Both the position numbers and the translations under genes were made by a program. The notes under the pieces were generated by a model. It worked only from the letters and a program-made list of their open reading frames with translations, made no database searches and had not been told where the DNA came from. From Protopterus annectens (Eukaryota; Chordata; Ceratodontiformes; Protopteridae), in NCBI RefSeq assembly GCF_019279795.1, contig NC_056733.1, positions 1,419,816,656 through 1,419,880,655 on the forward strand: a DNA stretch of 64,000 nucleotides, written 5' to 3'. Positions 18,392-34,455 of the stretch are shown here, one piece after another. Each line of letters starts with the position of its first letter. Position 1 is the stretch's first letter.

Positions 18392-19549
18392 ATGTACATG
18401 TTGGGAGCTGCCATAGCTGTGATTCATCAGCATGTGTTAGAGACTGACGGTGTTGTGGAGGATGATGCCGACAACCACCGCAGGCCTCGGAGGAGAAGGA
18501 GAGTGTTCAGACCAAGGGTAACCTACCAGGGGCTACATGACCTGGAGATAGTAGAGCGTTACAGGGTGGACAGGGACATCTTACAGCAAATAGTGGAGCT
18601 GTGCCAGCCACACCTGAGAACCAGAAACAACAGAGGGGAACCCATCCCAGTGGAGACGAAGGTATGTGTAAGCCTGCGAATACTGGCCACAGGTACCTTT
18701 CAAAGGCCAACTGGAGATATAATGGGTATCTCACAGGCATCAGCATCCAGGGTACTACACCAGTTCCTGGATGCCATGTTACCACATGCTAATGAGCAGA
18801 TATACTTCCCCCGAACTCAGGAGGAGTTGGCCAGCAATATGCGCCACTTCCACCGTGTGGCACACTACCCGGAGGTACTGGGTGCGATAGACTGCACGCA
18901 CATACAAATCAAGTCACCACCCGGTGAGCATGGTAGGCGCTACATAAACTGCAAGGGATTCCACTCCATCAACTGCCAGGTCGTGTGCAATGCCCAGGGC
19001 ATTATCATGGATGTGTGTGCTGGCAGCCCTGGAAGCTACCATGACTCCCATATCTGGCATGCCTCACAGCTATATCAGGTATTTGTCAGGGGGGACATCC
19101 CACATCGCCATCTTGTGGGGGATGCTGGCTATGCACTGGAGCCGTGGATGATGACTCCCATCAGAAATGCACACACACCCATGCAAGAAAGCCATAATGA
19201 GGCACACGCACAAACCAGAATCATCATAGAGCGTGTGTTCGGGATGCTGAAATCACGGTTCCGGTGCTTGGATACATCTGGTGGAGCCTTGCAGTACTCT
19301 CCAGGCACATGTGCCCACATCGTCATAGTATGTGCCATGCTACATAATATGATCCTGCGGAAGCAGCTGCAGCAGGGTCAAAATGGTGAAGGCCCTCATA
19401 GCCCACCACAATTGCCAAGGCCATTACAGACACAGAGGGATTCAGACCATGAACACACTGTGCCAGACCCAGTAGACAGATGGAGGTGTGCCCAATATGC
19501 CTACGCCTTGGCAAAGAGGGAACGTATAGCACATACTCTAACAGTGTAG
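18392..19549 (+). CDS. Harbinger DDE transposase (HARBI1-like)
   Basis: This nuclease cuts and joins the transposon ends and normally needs a Myb-like partner to enter the nucleus and bind DNA. The 385-codon frame is uninterrupted. An Arg-rich N-terminal stretch is followed by a helix-turn-helix-like region (ETKVCVSLRILATGTFQ, then GDIMGISQASASRVL). The catalytic core has GAIDCTHI (first Asp), HLVGDAGY (second Asp) and IERVFGMLKSRF (Glu), with GGALQYSP and HNMILR downstream, all standard for HARBI1-type proteins. Length fits the family (about 350-400). It is far more open than anything else in the surrounding non-coding DNA, implying past selection or recent activity. An element-borne gene fits better than the domesticated host gene, given the inverted ends and the partner gene 8.7 kb downstream. 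Confidence 0.9.
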   Translation: MYMLGAAIAVIHQHVLETDGVVEDDADNHRRPRRRRRVFRPRVTYQGLHDLEIVERYRVDRDILQQIVELCQPHLRTRNNRGEPIPVETKVCVSLRILATGTFQRPTGDIMGISQASASRVLHQFLDAMLPHANEQIYFPRTQEELASNMRHFHRVAHYPEVLGAIDCTHIQIKSPPGEHGRRYINCKGFHSINCQVVCNAQGIIMDVCAGSPGSYHDSHIWHASQLYQVFVRGDIPHRHLVGDAGYALEPWMMTPIRNAHTPMQESHNEAHAQTRIIIERVFGMLKSRFRCLDTSGGALQYSPGTCAHIVIVCAMLHNMILRKQLQQGQNGEGPHSPPQLPRPLQTQRDSDHEHTVPDPVDRWRCAQYAYALAKRERIAHTLTV

Positions 19550-22389
<2,840 letters not shown>

Positions 22390-24600
22390 CACTGCAGTGA
22401 TCCCAGGCCTACATGTGTCTCCCAACCACCAAGGGAGGTATCACATGAACAGTGCTACTGAGTGTCCCTGCGTGTTGTACATAGGACTTATGTTCCAAAG
22501 CATGGTGAGTGTCCAGTTTGGGAATGTAACCCTCAAGCACATCCCACTCATTGTGGCGTGTGTGCACATATCCATGAGCATGTTGCTCACAGTGGCTTTT
22601 GCTTGTGTCACGTATGAGGAGTATATCCATTAATAATGTTGTGGACATGGGCCCTGTCTGATCAGCAGAGGTCACCCCTGAGTATGTAGTATGCAAATGT
22701 GTACAGATGTGGTGTCCGTAGTGGAGCCGCATACTTAAACTGTCGGAGCTCAGTAAATGTCATGGCGTGTTAATGTTGTGGTATGTAAAGCTGTAGCTGT
22801 TGTGTAAGGTACACCCTAAATGGGGTGGTGTACCCTTGAATGTGTGTAGATGTCTTGAGTTCCGAGGTACAATGGGTGCCTATGTACCAGCTACACACCC
22901 AGTACAGATAGGTGTGGCCACGTAGAAGGATATCCACGCCACAGTGGCAATACGGTAACCACAGGAGTGGGTGCGACATATGTGTGTACTGCAAACATGT
23001 ACAATGTGATATGTATGTAGGGTACTACCACCCATGTGATAGTCAGTGGGTGAATGGTGTAATGCAAAGGTGATGTTCATGTACCTTGTGTCATGCAGCT
23101 TGATGCCATGATAGTCATATCATGTATCTGTCACAGCGACACCCATATGGATGGAGTCGGTATCAGCTGGTGGAGCAATCATGGCGCTTTGTATGCAGGG
23201 GTTTGAAAGCTAGGCAGGGAAAGTCCCCTGTGCTAGCCTGTACCGCAGGGAAGCATATACTGAACATGAGGGACCCTATGACTGAGGACTGTGGTATGCC
23301 AAATGTACCTGACATGTAGTAGGTACTATGGTATGCTGGCCTCACTGTGTGTGTCCTGTCCATGAGCCACATTGCATAACATCCTGAGACATAGGGTATG
23401 ATATGCAGGTGGATGTGTATGTTGTCAATACCAGAATGGAGAATGGTGCTGAAAGGCAATGAGAGGACAATGTAGGATGTGTGGACTCCCGTACCATCAG
23501 CAACTGCCCTGGTAACTGTATGAAAGGAGTCCACCATGTGTAGGGGCCATGCTCTGGCCCTAACAAGCCCAACCCGGGTGGCAGCAAAGGACGGGAGCCC
23601 AACAATGTCTCTGTGAATGACGTCCTTGATGATGTGCCCCATAGCCATGCAGAACAGTCCAGTCAGGTGTGTAGGACTATAGTCCCACTCGTGCATTGTG
23701 TTGCCACCTGTGTGTAGTGTGATAAATGCTGCTGTGTACCATTCAGGGGCTACAATGTCTGAAACAAGGCTATTACTGAATATGGCGGCCTAGTGGGGAG
23801 ACATGTCATTCAGAGGTTGGTGGACATCACAGCCTGGGACGTTGGAAGGTGACATGGGGCCAGTGTCCCAGGACATATAGAGTGCAGGTCAGTACTGTGT
23901 AGGTGTGACCACAGGGACACCACAATGTTCCTGTATGGATTGTGGCCCTGTAGTGAGTGAGAGGGTGTAATGTTAGCATTGAATCCATCCTCCAGCATGT
24001 AGCCAACATCACCTGGGTCTGTAATGTTCCTGAGTGACTGTTGTATGTGACAGCAGATGTGGGTGTTGCCATTGACTACTGACATACCACCATAATGGCT
24101 GGTGGTACACCCCGGAATGTGTCGCAGTCATGTTTATGTAGCTAGTCTTGGAGTATGTGATGAGGGACCCTGTGGCCCTACCACGGCTGGCCAGTGAGCC
24201 ACCCCACCCATGGGAATGTACACCACTGTGCAACAGCCTACACCTGTTGTTGTACATCATATGTCCATGGAACATGACCACCAGAGTGGCGTCTGTTATC
24301 TGGTGTGTACCATCATGGCTCTGTGTGGAATAGCATAATCCATGCAGTTGTGTACATGCTAATGAAGTGCACTGGGGTATGTGTCAGCATTTGTATGTGC
24401 ATTGTCCATCTGCACGGGTGTCATGACGTTAACAACCGCTGTCAGCAGACGTCTGTAGTAGGTGTTGTAGTACTCATGTACTGTGTATGCTGTGATGGGT
24501 GTGGTGCCGGGATATGGCTAACAAGGTTGATTAGTATATGTTCGGAATCAACCAATGAGGGGATAACCTCAGGTATGTAATACCAGTCACATGGTGGTAG
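22390..24600 (-). pseudogene. Ancient CR1 LINE fossil inside the Harbinger
   Basis: Colinear with the CR1 copy at 50.2-52.3 kb over at least 1.9 kb. Examples: GTGATCCCAGG at 22396 with 50262; CATGGTGAGTGTCC near 22500 with CATGGGGAGTCTCT; the block near 22805 with that near 50677; TGATGAGGGACC near 24159 with TCATGAGGGACC near 52032. On the minus strand 23163-23696 still shows RT words: VDSFHTVTRAV, WLMDRTHTV, GIPQSSVIGSLMF and VQAST, matching CR1 RT. Divergence is very high and frames are broken. The 5' end is uncertain; similarity fades after about 24375 and may continue into the endonuclease part. Confidence 0.7.
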
Positions 24601-27600
24601 TGTTCATGTTAAGGTTAATATAGGTCTTGGAGGTGGTGTGTATGGGTTGATCCAGCAGAGCGGAGGTTATGACTCATGGATGTGTCGGTACATGAGTGGC
24701 TATCCCAGTTAAGTGTGGGGTAGTGTCAGTCACACATCAGTAGTAGCTGTCTGAGGCCCACTGTCCAATATACCAACAAATAAGGTATGTTAACCGTGGG
24801 GTATGATGTTGACTCTGTAGCTTGTTACAATGTGTATAGCGGTCCCAGACACAGTTAGTTGCATGTGGAGCACCTCTGATGCATTGTGCTAAGTAACTAG
24901 CCAGGATGTGTGCACAACATAGTGGGATATGGGAACCACTCAGCTGTGGGTGTGCTGGTCCAGTTATGTGCCTGAAAGGTATGGTCTGTCTATAACCTGT
25001 CATTGCAGGTGTGCTTTGCAGAGCCTAGAGGCAGGTCCCAGTCACTGCATAGATGTTTGAGTTTTGCATTATAAGGTGTGCCTTGCCTGCGTGCGTCACA
25101 GAGGAAGATGCAAGCATTGTGTCACATGACCCCATGTCGTGCTTGCCAGTTCCAGTTCTGCCAGTGACAGTTATTGGAAACTGTGCAAGACAGGCAGTAT
25201 AGAAGCAGCAAGAGCCTTACATGTGAGCTGTACTCCCAGGGCTGACAGGTGCAAGTCATCTGTGCCACAGCATTGTGTTTGACCAGGTCAGTCAAAGCGG
25301 ACAGATACCAGATGCCTGTGGATTGACAATAGGAGCATAGGCAACTGTTGAAGTGACACAGTCGGTCATTGTACAGTGGTATCGTGTCCGGACAAATGCA
25401 AAATGCTCCCCAGGGCTTGGCCCACACCCTCAGGGCTATAAGACTGGTGAGCTATTGCATGTTCCTGCACACGTAGTCTGTGAAGTGGCATCACAGGGCA
25501 GTCACACTAACATGGAGAATGACAGTCACATCGTACCTGGTGATGTGTGGCATGGCTGCATAGGTTATGTTGCAGAAGCAGTTACCTGACAGCAAGATGT
25601 AAGTGACTATCGCCTTGTGTAGCCTGCTGTGTGGAACTGCAGTGTGACTCCCTACAGAGTCACCTATGACTGGTGTGTTGTGAATGTTATAACTCCCTAT
25701 TGGCTGTATGTGATGGGCACACATGAGTCTGTGGGCTATAAGTTGGTGATGTTGTCTTCCATGATGGGGGCTACCTCTGGTGCCTACACTGAGTATGGAG
25801 ACGTGCTGCACAAGTTGTCCTCATACGTGTGGCCAGTGGTGTAGATCATGTGAGACTATGTGATGGGTGGGGTGTGTTGTGAATTTTACACATCCCCAAA
25901 TGACTGTCAGGTGCAGTCAGGGTTGGTGACAGCATTACCCCCAGCCATAGCTGTCAACACTTACAACTGGCTTACTAACAGCTTCAACTAGGAAGGGCAT
26001 ATGATGGCTAAAATAGGCTGGTTTTACGTATAAAAAAGATATTCTAATGAATTAATATGATTCCCATCTATTTAGCCATGGCTAGCAAGTAAACAATGTC
26101 CAACAATGAATGTGTGACAGACCCTTTCAATGTGGAACCTTGAGGAACATGCACCTTTTAAGACCCCAAATGAGGTACGTTCCTCGTAATGAGGTACACT
26201 TGAGAGCTATGCCCCCAGCACGGCTGCAGAAGTGCATCCCCCACAGGCTGTAGTGTCGTATGTTGGGAGGTGAGCATTGAATGTGTACATGAGACAATTG
26301 CTCTATTGCCACATGTAAGACATATCCCTCATATAGACAGGCAGTAGCACTGGTACGTGACAGTTGGACATGCCTGTATATACAACCATGTCCCACAGGA
26401 TATGTGCATTACATGTGTACAACAGCTGTTGTACCATAAGCAAGCTGGGAAGTGTAGGACAGCCAGTGTACCTGTGGGAAATGGTGTGGAATGGGTGCTA
26501 TAGTAATCAGTAGCTCATGACATGCTCACAAGTTCTGAACAAGTGCCTAGCATGACCATACAATACAGATAGGGTGTTGGATAATATCAACCCACAAGTG
26601 GTGATGACAGTCATTTTGGGTGGCACCGCATTATAACCCTGCTGAGTATGGTGTGCATGTCCATGAACCATTATCACTGTAGATGTTAGCAGTACAGATG
26701 TACAAGACAGCATGGATGTTTGATTACAAATACCTTTGTATGTCACAGGAGTGTTCCACCAGTGGCCTGTTGACAGACTCACAACTACAAAAGGTGCAAG
26801 AGTGACATGTGCACATCACACCAGTGCCAGCTACAGTAGAACAGGGTTAATGTGTTGTACCCCACCCTCATTGTAGCCCATACCACACAGACAAATGTTA
26901 GGCATCTGTGTATGTAAGGCTGTGAATGGCCATGACCTATCAGTATATCTGTGTCAGTGTTGTGAACAACATACAGAATGGGCTGTGTGGGTGAGGTGTG
27001 TGACATATGTGCACAGTCTGATGGATGATACCAGCATTGTCACTGCTAGGTGAACATCCCTGTACCCATAAACTACTACCTAGGCTGTGGTCAACATTAT
27101 GGACACTGTGTAAGGGATGGTGCTGTGCAGTGCACTCCCCAACTTGGTGATGTCTCCAGGCCCCTTAGGTAGTCATATGAGGTACCCATGTCATGTCAGG
27201 GTGCCATCCATGAGCACGGAGATCACTGGACAGGCATATACAGCACTGTGGTGACCAATATTGGATCACATACCACCTTTAAGGGGTAATGGCTATGCAT
27301 GGATGTGCGATGCCAGCCTTCACAATCCTCACCTCCACTATGCAGCATGCTGTCTACCTTGCAGAAAGATATTTGCTACACCATGATGATGGACATGCTA
27401 CATGTCCATATCCTGATCTATAAGACATATGTCATGGACAGCTACCGCCCTAATACTAGGATCGCCACATGCTGGACAGATCCCTGTGCCATATATGTGA
27501 CATACTCCCGCCATACCATACAACCCTGTCCATCAAAGCTGCACATGTCATCCCAGTCATACATGGTGTGATGGCTGCATGGTAGATGTACTATCAGCTG

Positions 27601-28228
27601 ACTGGATCAGTAATGTGGCACTTATCCACCTTGTGGTGGCATAATGGCTGTCTGTTACAGCTTGGAAACTGTGCCCGCACATGCTATGGTTGATAGTCAT
27701 CCCTGCGAATGTCGTCTGACTAGCCATTGTCCCATGTCTATCACATGTGCAATACAGGCGATCCGTGGCAGGATGTTGAACAGTTGTACAGTGTTGTGTA
27801 GATGTATATGGCAAAACACATGCATGTACAGGTGTCCATGCGTATGTATGCATTGTCACTGCTCAAGTCCATTACGGCTGTGTCTGTGTTGATATGTGAC
27901 ATATACACAGCATCCAGGTCGACAGCATTACTGTGGACACATCCAGGCATGTGCAGATAGGTAAGAACACAAGTGCAGGCAAATAGACATGCCCACAGCA
28001 AGACAGCATTTACATGGAGTATGAACACTGTAATGAGGTGACACACATATATGGTGATGATATCCAATGCATAATGGGTGTGACATGTGTGTGACACAAA
28101 AACGTCAGTCATGTCAGTGTCAAAGATAACTGTGCAGATGTAGTAGATGTCATAGAAATGTATGTGCAGCAGTATCTCTGTACATCTCTGAAACTGTGAC
28201 CTGTCACCATCATTATGTCTTACAGATA
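24601..28228. other. Harbinger interior between CR1 fossil and Myb-like gene
   Basis: No gene with family features. Words such as TGTGTGACATG and CACATGT recur throughout. A likely splice acceptor (TCTTACAG) ends at 28225, four bases before the Myb-like start codon, so a 5' UTR exon may lie somewhere in this stretch. Confidence 0.45.
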
Positions 28229-28637
28229 ATGCCCCGTACATGCCTCCCAGCATACAGCCACCAGGAGGATGATGTCCTCATCCCACAGCTCCATGACAAC
28301 TATGACTTGTTGTTCAGCCATGTGCCACAGCATGCCCAGCAGCGGGATGACCTGTGGCAGGATCTACACAGGAGGGTGAACGATGTGGGTGGCCATAACC
28401 GCACCTACCAGCAGGTGCGCAGACACTGCACAGACTTGATACGACATGCAAAACAGCATGCCACTGCAATCGCCAGGGAACAAGGTGGAACAGGTGGTGG
28501 GCCACCAACCCAGCCCCCACTCACACACACCGAGGGGCTACTGGCCAGTCTGTGGACACCCAGGGAACAGCATCCACAAACACTAGCTGCCATCGTGGAG
28601 ATGGGTGTCTCCCAACCAATGAGCCTGGAGTTGCCTG
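28229..28637 (+). CDS. Harbinger Myb/SANT-like partner protein, exon 1
   Basis: Starts at the ATG at 28229, just after a splice-acceptor-like TTACAG. The first about 90 residues form a Myb/SANT-like domain as found in Harbinger second proteins and relatives such as NAIF1 and TSNARE1: acidic helix 1, RDDLWQDLHRRVNDVGG, then RTYQQVRRHCTDLIRHAK. In this family the protein binds subterminal DNA and helps the transposase reach the nucleus and the ends. The exon ends at ELPG with a good donor (G|GTAAGT) in phase 1. Same strand and order as the transposase. Confidence 0.82.
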
Positions 28638-28888
28638 GTAAGTCAGTACTGCACATATGGCTATTATATCCCATTTAGTTGCATGTGTCACTGTACATTA
28701 TGTACAGTAACAACATATGCAAGGTATGTGGACACACATGCTGCATACTACAGTATGCTACGCTGTGTATGCACACATGTGCATACTATATGCTATTACA
28801 CAGGTGAATGTGTTCACATGCACAGTACAACCTGTGGCTGTCATACAGTCATGGATAATGTTCATACTGCTGTGTCACCACTATACAG

Positions 28889-28927
28889 GTACCTCTGGCG
28901 TGCCGCACAGACATGAGTCCGTTGCAG
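28889..28927 (+). CDS. Myb-like gene, candidate 39-bp microexon
   Basis: Thirteen codons' worth of sequence flanked by an acceptor (CTATACAG) and a donor (GCAG|GTGAGA). Both junctions are phase 1, as are exons 1 and 3, so the reading frame is kept whether it is included or skipped, and no stop is present. It would add TSGVPHRHESVA flanked by Gly. This is a sequence-based prediction without transcript support. Confidence 0.5.
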
Positions 28928-30240
28928 GTGAGACTGTCATCAGTATCAGGCATGTTACACTGTAGATCTATTTGCCATGTGGCCAGTTAACATTTGCACA
29001 CCTGATGTTTGTTCCAGTCACGATATGCAGGTCGCATCACCCATCATTCACACAGGCCACCCATGTGCAATATATACAAATGAAATGATACACCGACTTG
29101 AAACCACAGTACTTGTCATTGCGACATGTGTGGTCAGCTGTGCATACAACGGTGGAGGTGTTCTACAATGGAGGCATATGTAGTATGCATTGGAGCAACA
29201 TGTGTGATACGCACACAGTACCACACAGTGAGCTGTGATATGGGCAGCCCACAGGTTTCACCATTGTGTCATATGCCCCTGCATTGGGTGCACACATTGT
29301 GATGTGCCACCTGACATGTCCCAGACACGTAGTGTTCTGTCTGCAATATTGTCACACTATCGCATGACCTATACCCCACATACCAAACATACAACCCATT
29401 GTCTGCATAGCCCTGTGGATTGTGACATATCTGACATCAATGGGTGTATGTCATATGGGACAACACAGATAGATGGCCATCACACACATTTGGCCAACAC
29501 ATGTGCACACATGGCCATGGGGGATGGCCAGAGACATGTAGCCACACAGTACATGGGATGTGTATACACCCTGTTGCACATTATCCACACATGGTCCAAT
29601 TATAGCCTTAGTTGATTGATTATATAGTTGATGTGGTACACTGGACATCCTAAAAGCCTGTGCACAGCTACTGAAGGTGTCACTGAAGTCTACCATATAT
29701 GATCTGTTGAACATCACGACTGTGTTGCAGTTATGGCTATGCAATGTGTACATATTATGCATTCTACAGCAACATAGATGCCTCATGATGCCATGCAATG
29801 GCACAGTGTCTGTACTTCACACTGTATAGCAATGTAGACGGCTCACACTACCCTCCCATGCTCATGCACATTTGCTAAACATGCATTCTGTCTGTAGGGC
29901 ATACACACAACACTGCAATGTGAAGCCCATTATGATGCTGTACATGTGTCAGGACACCATTGTGTCAGACATGTATGCATGTTAATGCACATGTCAGCAG
30001 ATTACATGTCAAGGTCACGTCAGCCATGTGTACTGTTATCCTGTTCTGGGCCACATGGTGTATCACGGGAATGCATGCATACTACCATGATTGTGTGAAC
30101 TGCATGGCTACTGATATGACACCTGCTTGCTGTAGTGTGCACCCCAGGGAGGTATGCTTACTAACACTATTAATGTCTGTGCTGCATGCCCTCTGCTGTA
30201 TCACAGGCATGCTGCATGCCATCTGACAAATCACATGCAT

Positions 30241-30370
<130 letters not shown>

Positions 30371-30410
30371 TGTGTCTATTGTACTTTGCAGTATTTCTTT
30401 GCATTCACAG

Positions 30411-31336
30411 GTGATGTAGGTGCGCTACCCTCCTGCGGTCCATCTGATGTTAGTGTCCCCACAGATACTAGCGGTGATGAACATATGCATGAGGTACAGG
30501 CAGGGTTGTCAGGGGTTGAATCTGTGCCAATGGTTACCATCCCAGCTATGTCCCCCTCTTCCCCGCACACATTTCTGCTGCCAACACATACCGCATCACC
30601 AGTGGCCATAGAGGAAGGACAGTCAGCGTCTGTTAGCATGGAACAGGAACTTGTGGTGGCTACAGAAGGTGTGTCTACACACCATGGTGTCAGTGTAATG
30701 ACTGCAGATGTGCCACACAGGCATGTGGCTGGTGCTGCTAGTAGGAGGGCTTCTGGCAGACATGCACCTGCAGGACAGATCGCAGCAGCTGGTATCACCA
30801 GAAGCATGTTCCAGACTGTAATGGCGGCACAGGCACGTGCTGAATGGCAGAACAGAGAAGGGCAGAGGCTGCAGAGGGCTGCTATCCATACCCTAAATGA
30901 CAACATCCAGGCATTGGCAAATGCTCAACAGCAGATTGCTGATGTTTTGGATAGGCGATTGGGTGAAATGGTCGGAATCCTTGACCGAGGCATGGCAATC
31001 TGCGAGCGGGAGCTGTCTGTGCTGGAACATCTGGTAGGAGTGAGGCGTAGGCCACGTGGACGTAGGCCAGCAACACCACCTAGTGTAGGTCGACGTGAGC
31101 GTGCCACCTCACATGCCCGCTCCCATAGTGCCGGTAGCAGTAGCAGTGCAGCTGGTGCTGCACTGTCAACACCAGGACACAGCAGGCCACGTGGACGTGG
31201 CCCTGGATGTTCTCAGTGGGGACACGGTTCCAGCGGACATGTGTCGTCAGACAGTAGCCACTCTGTACTTCCACCTGGTAGTGCCCGTGCAACCCCAGGC
31301 AGGCACAGGTCATGTGGCCATGGACGGACACAGTGA
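30411..31336 (+). CDS. Harbinger Myb-like partner protein, exon 3
   Basis: Acceptor TTCACAG ends at 30410 and joins phase 1 with exon 1 or the microexon. The segment starts with a Ser/Thr/Pro-rich low-complexity part. A long helical region follows (QARAEWQNREGQRLQRAA, then NIQALANAQQQIADVLDRR and further heptads), probably a coiled coil for dimerisation. It ends in an Arg/Ser/Gly-rich tail (RRRPRGRR and many SS/HS) that is likely disordered and nuclear. Stop at 31334-31336. With exon 1 and the microexon the protein would be about 457 residues. The GT-repeat frame just upstream (from 30239) is intronic, not coding. Confidence 0.75.
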
Positions 31337-33880
31337 GCTGTACAACCTGGTCTGTACAATCTGGGGCTGTCAATTATACCCCGTGTAGGCCTCACAAATG
31401 GCAGAAATGTGTACACACATACACGCACACAGCAAACACAACTGTAGGGCTCCACAACATCCACATGCATTCTGAACAGACATGTCCAATCAATTCACTG
31501 GCCCTTACACACACATGGTGTTATCCATTGGTGCAGCCTATGCCCCTGGCAAACATATCACCCTGTGCATATGATGAAGCCTGTGCTGAATCCCTGTCAT
31601 CCACACCATCGGTGCAGGGTTATGCACAAATATTCTGATGCACAGGGTGAACAGAATAGTGAGAGGTGTATGTAATATTACCTGTGTATGCATATTGAGG
31701 GATGTGTATGTTGCAGTGGTTGTGTGTGAATACTGAGAGATGTGTATGTGACATAGGTTGTGTACTGTCGACATGCACCGGTCATACCATGTAGTGCAGG
31801 TGCAGCATGCATTGTGATGTGTTCACGGTATGTGTCTCGGTTACATCTGTAGCACCATGTTGGTTGTGATACCCTGGTTCCCTCCTATGGTGTATTTGCA
31901 TGTGCCTACAGGTAGCAGTGTTTGCAGTCCCCCACTTGTAACTGTGGATTACTCACAGGCACGTCTGGCAATATCAGCATGCTACATGTACCCTCAACCT
32001 GACTGTTGGAAACACCAACATGACAAAGATGTCCGCACATATACTGCACCTGACGCATGTGGTCAGTGCCACAGTCTACACTGGACAGAGAAGTGACATA
32101 CATAGCAGGACACATTACAGGTATGGTGACATGGTGCAGGGGTTGTACACAGTGGTCTGGTCAATGATGATGTGAGGTGTCACTTGGTAGCTGGAGGCCA
32201 CACTGTGCAGCAGTAGGACCCTGTAATAGTACGGGAACATGGCCACATTCACGGGGTGTACACCACTATAATGCACACCCCATAGTGTTCAGGTGGGGAC
32301 CCTTGCCTATGTGGTCATCACCCTCACAGTACTATGCACCCACACGACGTGTCACAGAGAAGGAACATGCACAGGTAGCTAGTATGGCTGGGACCTATGG
32401 CATCAACAGGATAGTGCACTGCATCACCATTACGGGTTAGTCACCTTGTGGGGTTAGTGATCATTTCTCACTGTATATTAGCATACACCCTCACACCAAG
32501 CACCAGACATACATACAGACACACACACATTGTGGTGACCACACATGTGTATACGGACAGCCGACGTGTGTGATGCACCACACCGGCCGACGTCATGCTT
32601 CCCACACTGACGTATGTACAGATCTCTACAATGGTGTACAGGGATGTGTAACAACTGGGACATATTCCCCGTGATATGTGGCATCTCTGGTCACACATTC
32701 GGACACACATGGCAGTGCTGGGAATGATACACCTGCCATATGATGACACGTTTGATAGACATGCAGCCGTATTGATTGCATTATGTGTACCAACACTATA
32801 TCTGGCAAATGTGCTGCTATATGCACATGGGAGGTTGTAGGTGTTACAGGTGCCATGTGACATATAGTTGGTAACACCTGACCGCTGTGTATGCATTATG
32901 TCAGCACCGTCACATAACAGCGACATAGCGTACTGTTTGCACATGGCATGATAGGATGGTGTGTGACACAACTGTGAGCCACCCCCTGCACACATACATC
33001 TACACAGGTGGTTCACCACTTTATGTACACACATCCCTCCATACGTGCTGTTTGTATGTCACCGTATACAGGTGTCAATGATGGGTCTGCATTGCGACTG
33101 CATGTTGTAGTTAGGTGCAACTATGTTACGGACATCGGCCACTGCACATGCATGGTTGCTGCATGCACAGTACAGATGTCACATGTGTCTCCTGTTGCCA
33201 TGTTTGTATGCATTGCTATTGTTGGACATGTGTGTTGACATACATAACACATGGACTGTGGTATGATATCACGGGTGTCACAGGCGACCAGTACAAGGGT
33301 ATGTGTCCCGGTCAACATTGCTACCCCCTGTAGTGTGAGCATTCAACAGACATGGGCCCACCTTCCATTTGCGTGTGTAGCATTGATTAGGCCACTGTTA
33401 TGCACGATGTACATCAAAGGCTATGTATGTATGTGTTGTGTGTGCAGTCCATGCACACATCCACACAATCACATGTATGACATATCCAGATGTGTGTTCA
33501 TTGGTGTACAGCAACATTCATGTGTCACAGCTGTGTAAGGGCCGTGGTATGTGTTGAGCTGACCTGTTCATGTATACTGGTATCATTGCAATGCATAACA
33601 CCTGTTGGATCCCTGTTGGTACATGTGTACTCTGCACAGCTGGTGTATACCTCTCTACAGCCCAGTGGTCATGTGTCACATGGTTTTGTGGTACTATAAG
33701 GCTGTGTAGTGCTGCACCGATGACATGGTGATGACTTGACAGCTACAGTGTACACTGCAGTGTGTACGTGTGTGACCTGCACCTGTGACAGCTGTGATGG
33801 CAGCTGTGTGTGTACAGGTCACTGCATGTGTGTCCGCCCTGTGCGTGAGGACAGTTATACCTTACTGTGCCCTTCTGTCC
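31337..33880. other. Harbinger interior, non-coding
   Basis: No coding frame of note. One hairpin is visible at 32839-32879 (AGGTGTTAC pairing with GTAACACCT around a 23-base loop); its role is unknown. Confidence 0.45.
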
Positions 33881-33884
33881 TGTG

Positions 33885-34455
33885 CCCTTCTGTGTGTACA
33901 CTCCATCTGCATGCATGACAGGCCTTTGCAACAGCTAAGTGTGTGAGCATGCCCAGTATGCTGCTGTGTAGATGGACACACAGTACAGTCCATGTATGCA
34001 GTTGTGTAGATGGACACACGGTACAGTCCAATCTGAGACCTTCCGTGTTTACACTCCATCTGCATGCAAGACAGCCCTTTGCAACAGCTAAGTGTGTGAG
34101 CATGTCCAGTATGCTGTTTTGTAGATGGACATACAGTACAGTCCATGTACGCAGTTGTGTAGATGGACACATGGTACAGACCAATCTGAGACCTTCCGTG
34201 TTTACACTCCATCTGCATGCAAGACGGCCCTTTGCAACAGCTAAGTGTGTGAGCATGCCCAGTATGCTGTTGTGTAGATGGACACAGTACAGTCCATGTA
34301 CTCAGTTGTGTAGATGGACACACGGTACAGTCCAAACTGACACCTTCCATGTTTACACTCCATCTGCATGCAAGATGGCCCTTTGCAACAGCTAAGTGTG
34401 TGAGCATGCCCAGTACGCCATTGTGTAGATCAACACACAATACAGTCTGAACTGA
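33885..34455. repeat. 153-bp tandem repeat, 3 to 4 copies
   Basis: Unit starts (GTGTGAGCAT) fall at 33941, 34094, 34247 and 34398, giving steps of 153, 153 and 151. Within each unit the word GTGTAGATGGACAC occurs twice about 44 bp apart. Because 153 is a multiple of three, the minus strand shows a long repetitive open frame (33855-34458); this looks like a by-product, not a gene. Confidence 0.93.

Noticed and set aside
18392-19549. Possibility that this is the domesticated HARBI1 host gene
   Set aside because: It lies in a transposon-like context with inverted ends and a Myb-like partner, and its sequence words differ widely from the conserved host gene; an element-borne transposase is more likely.
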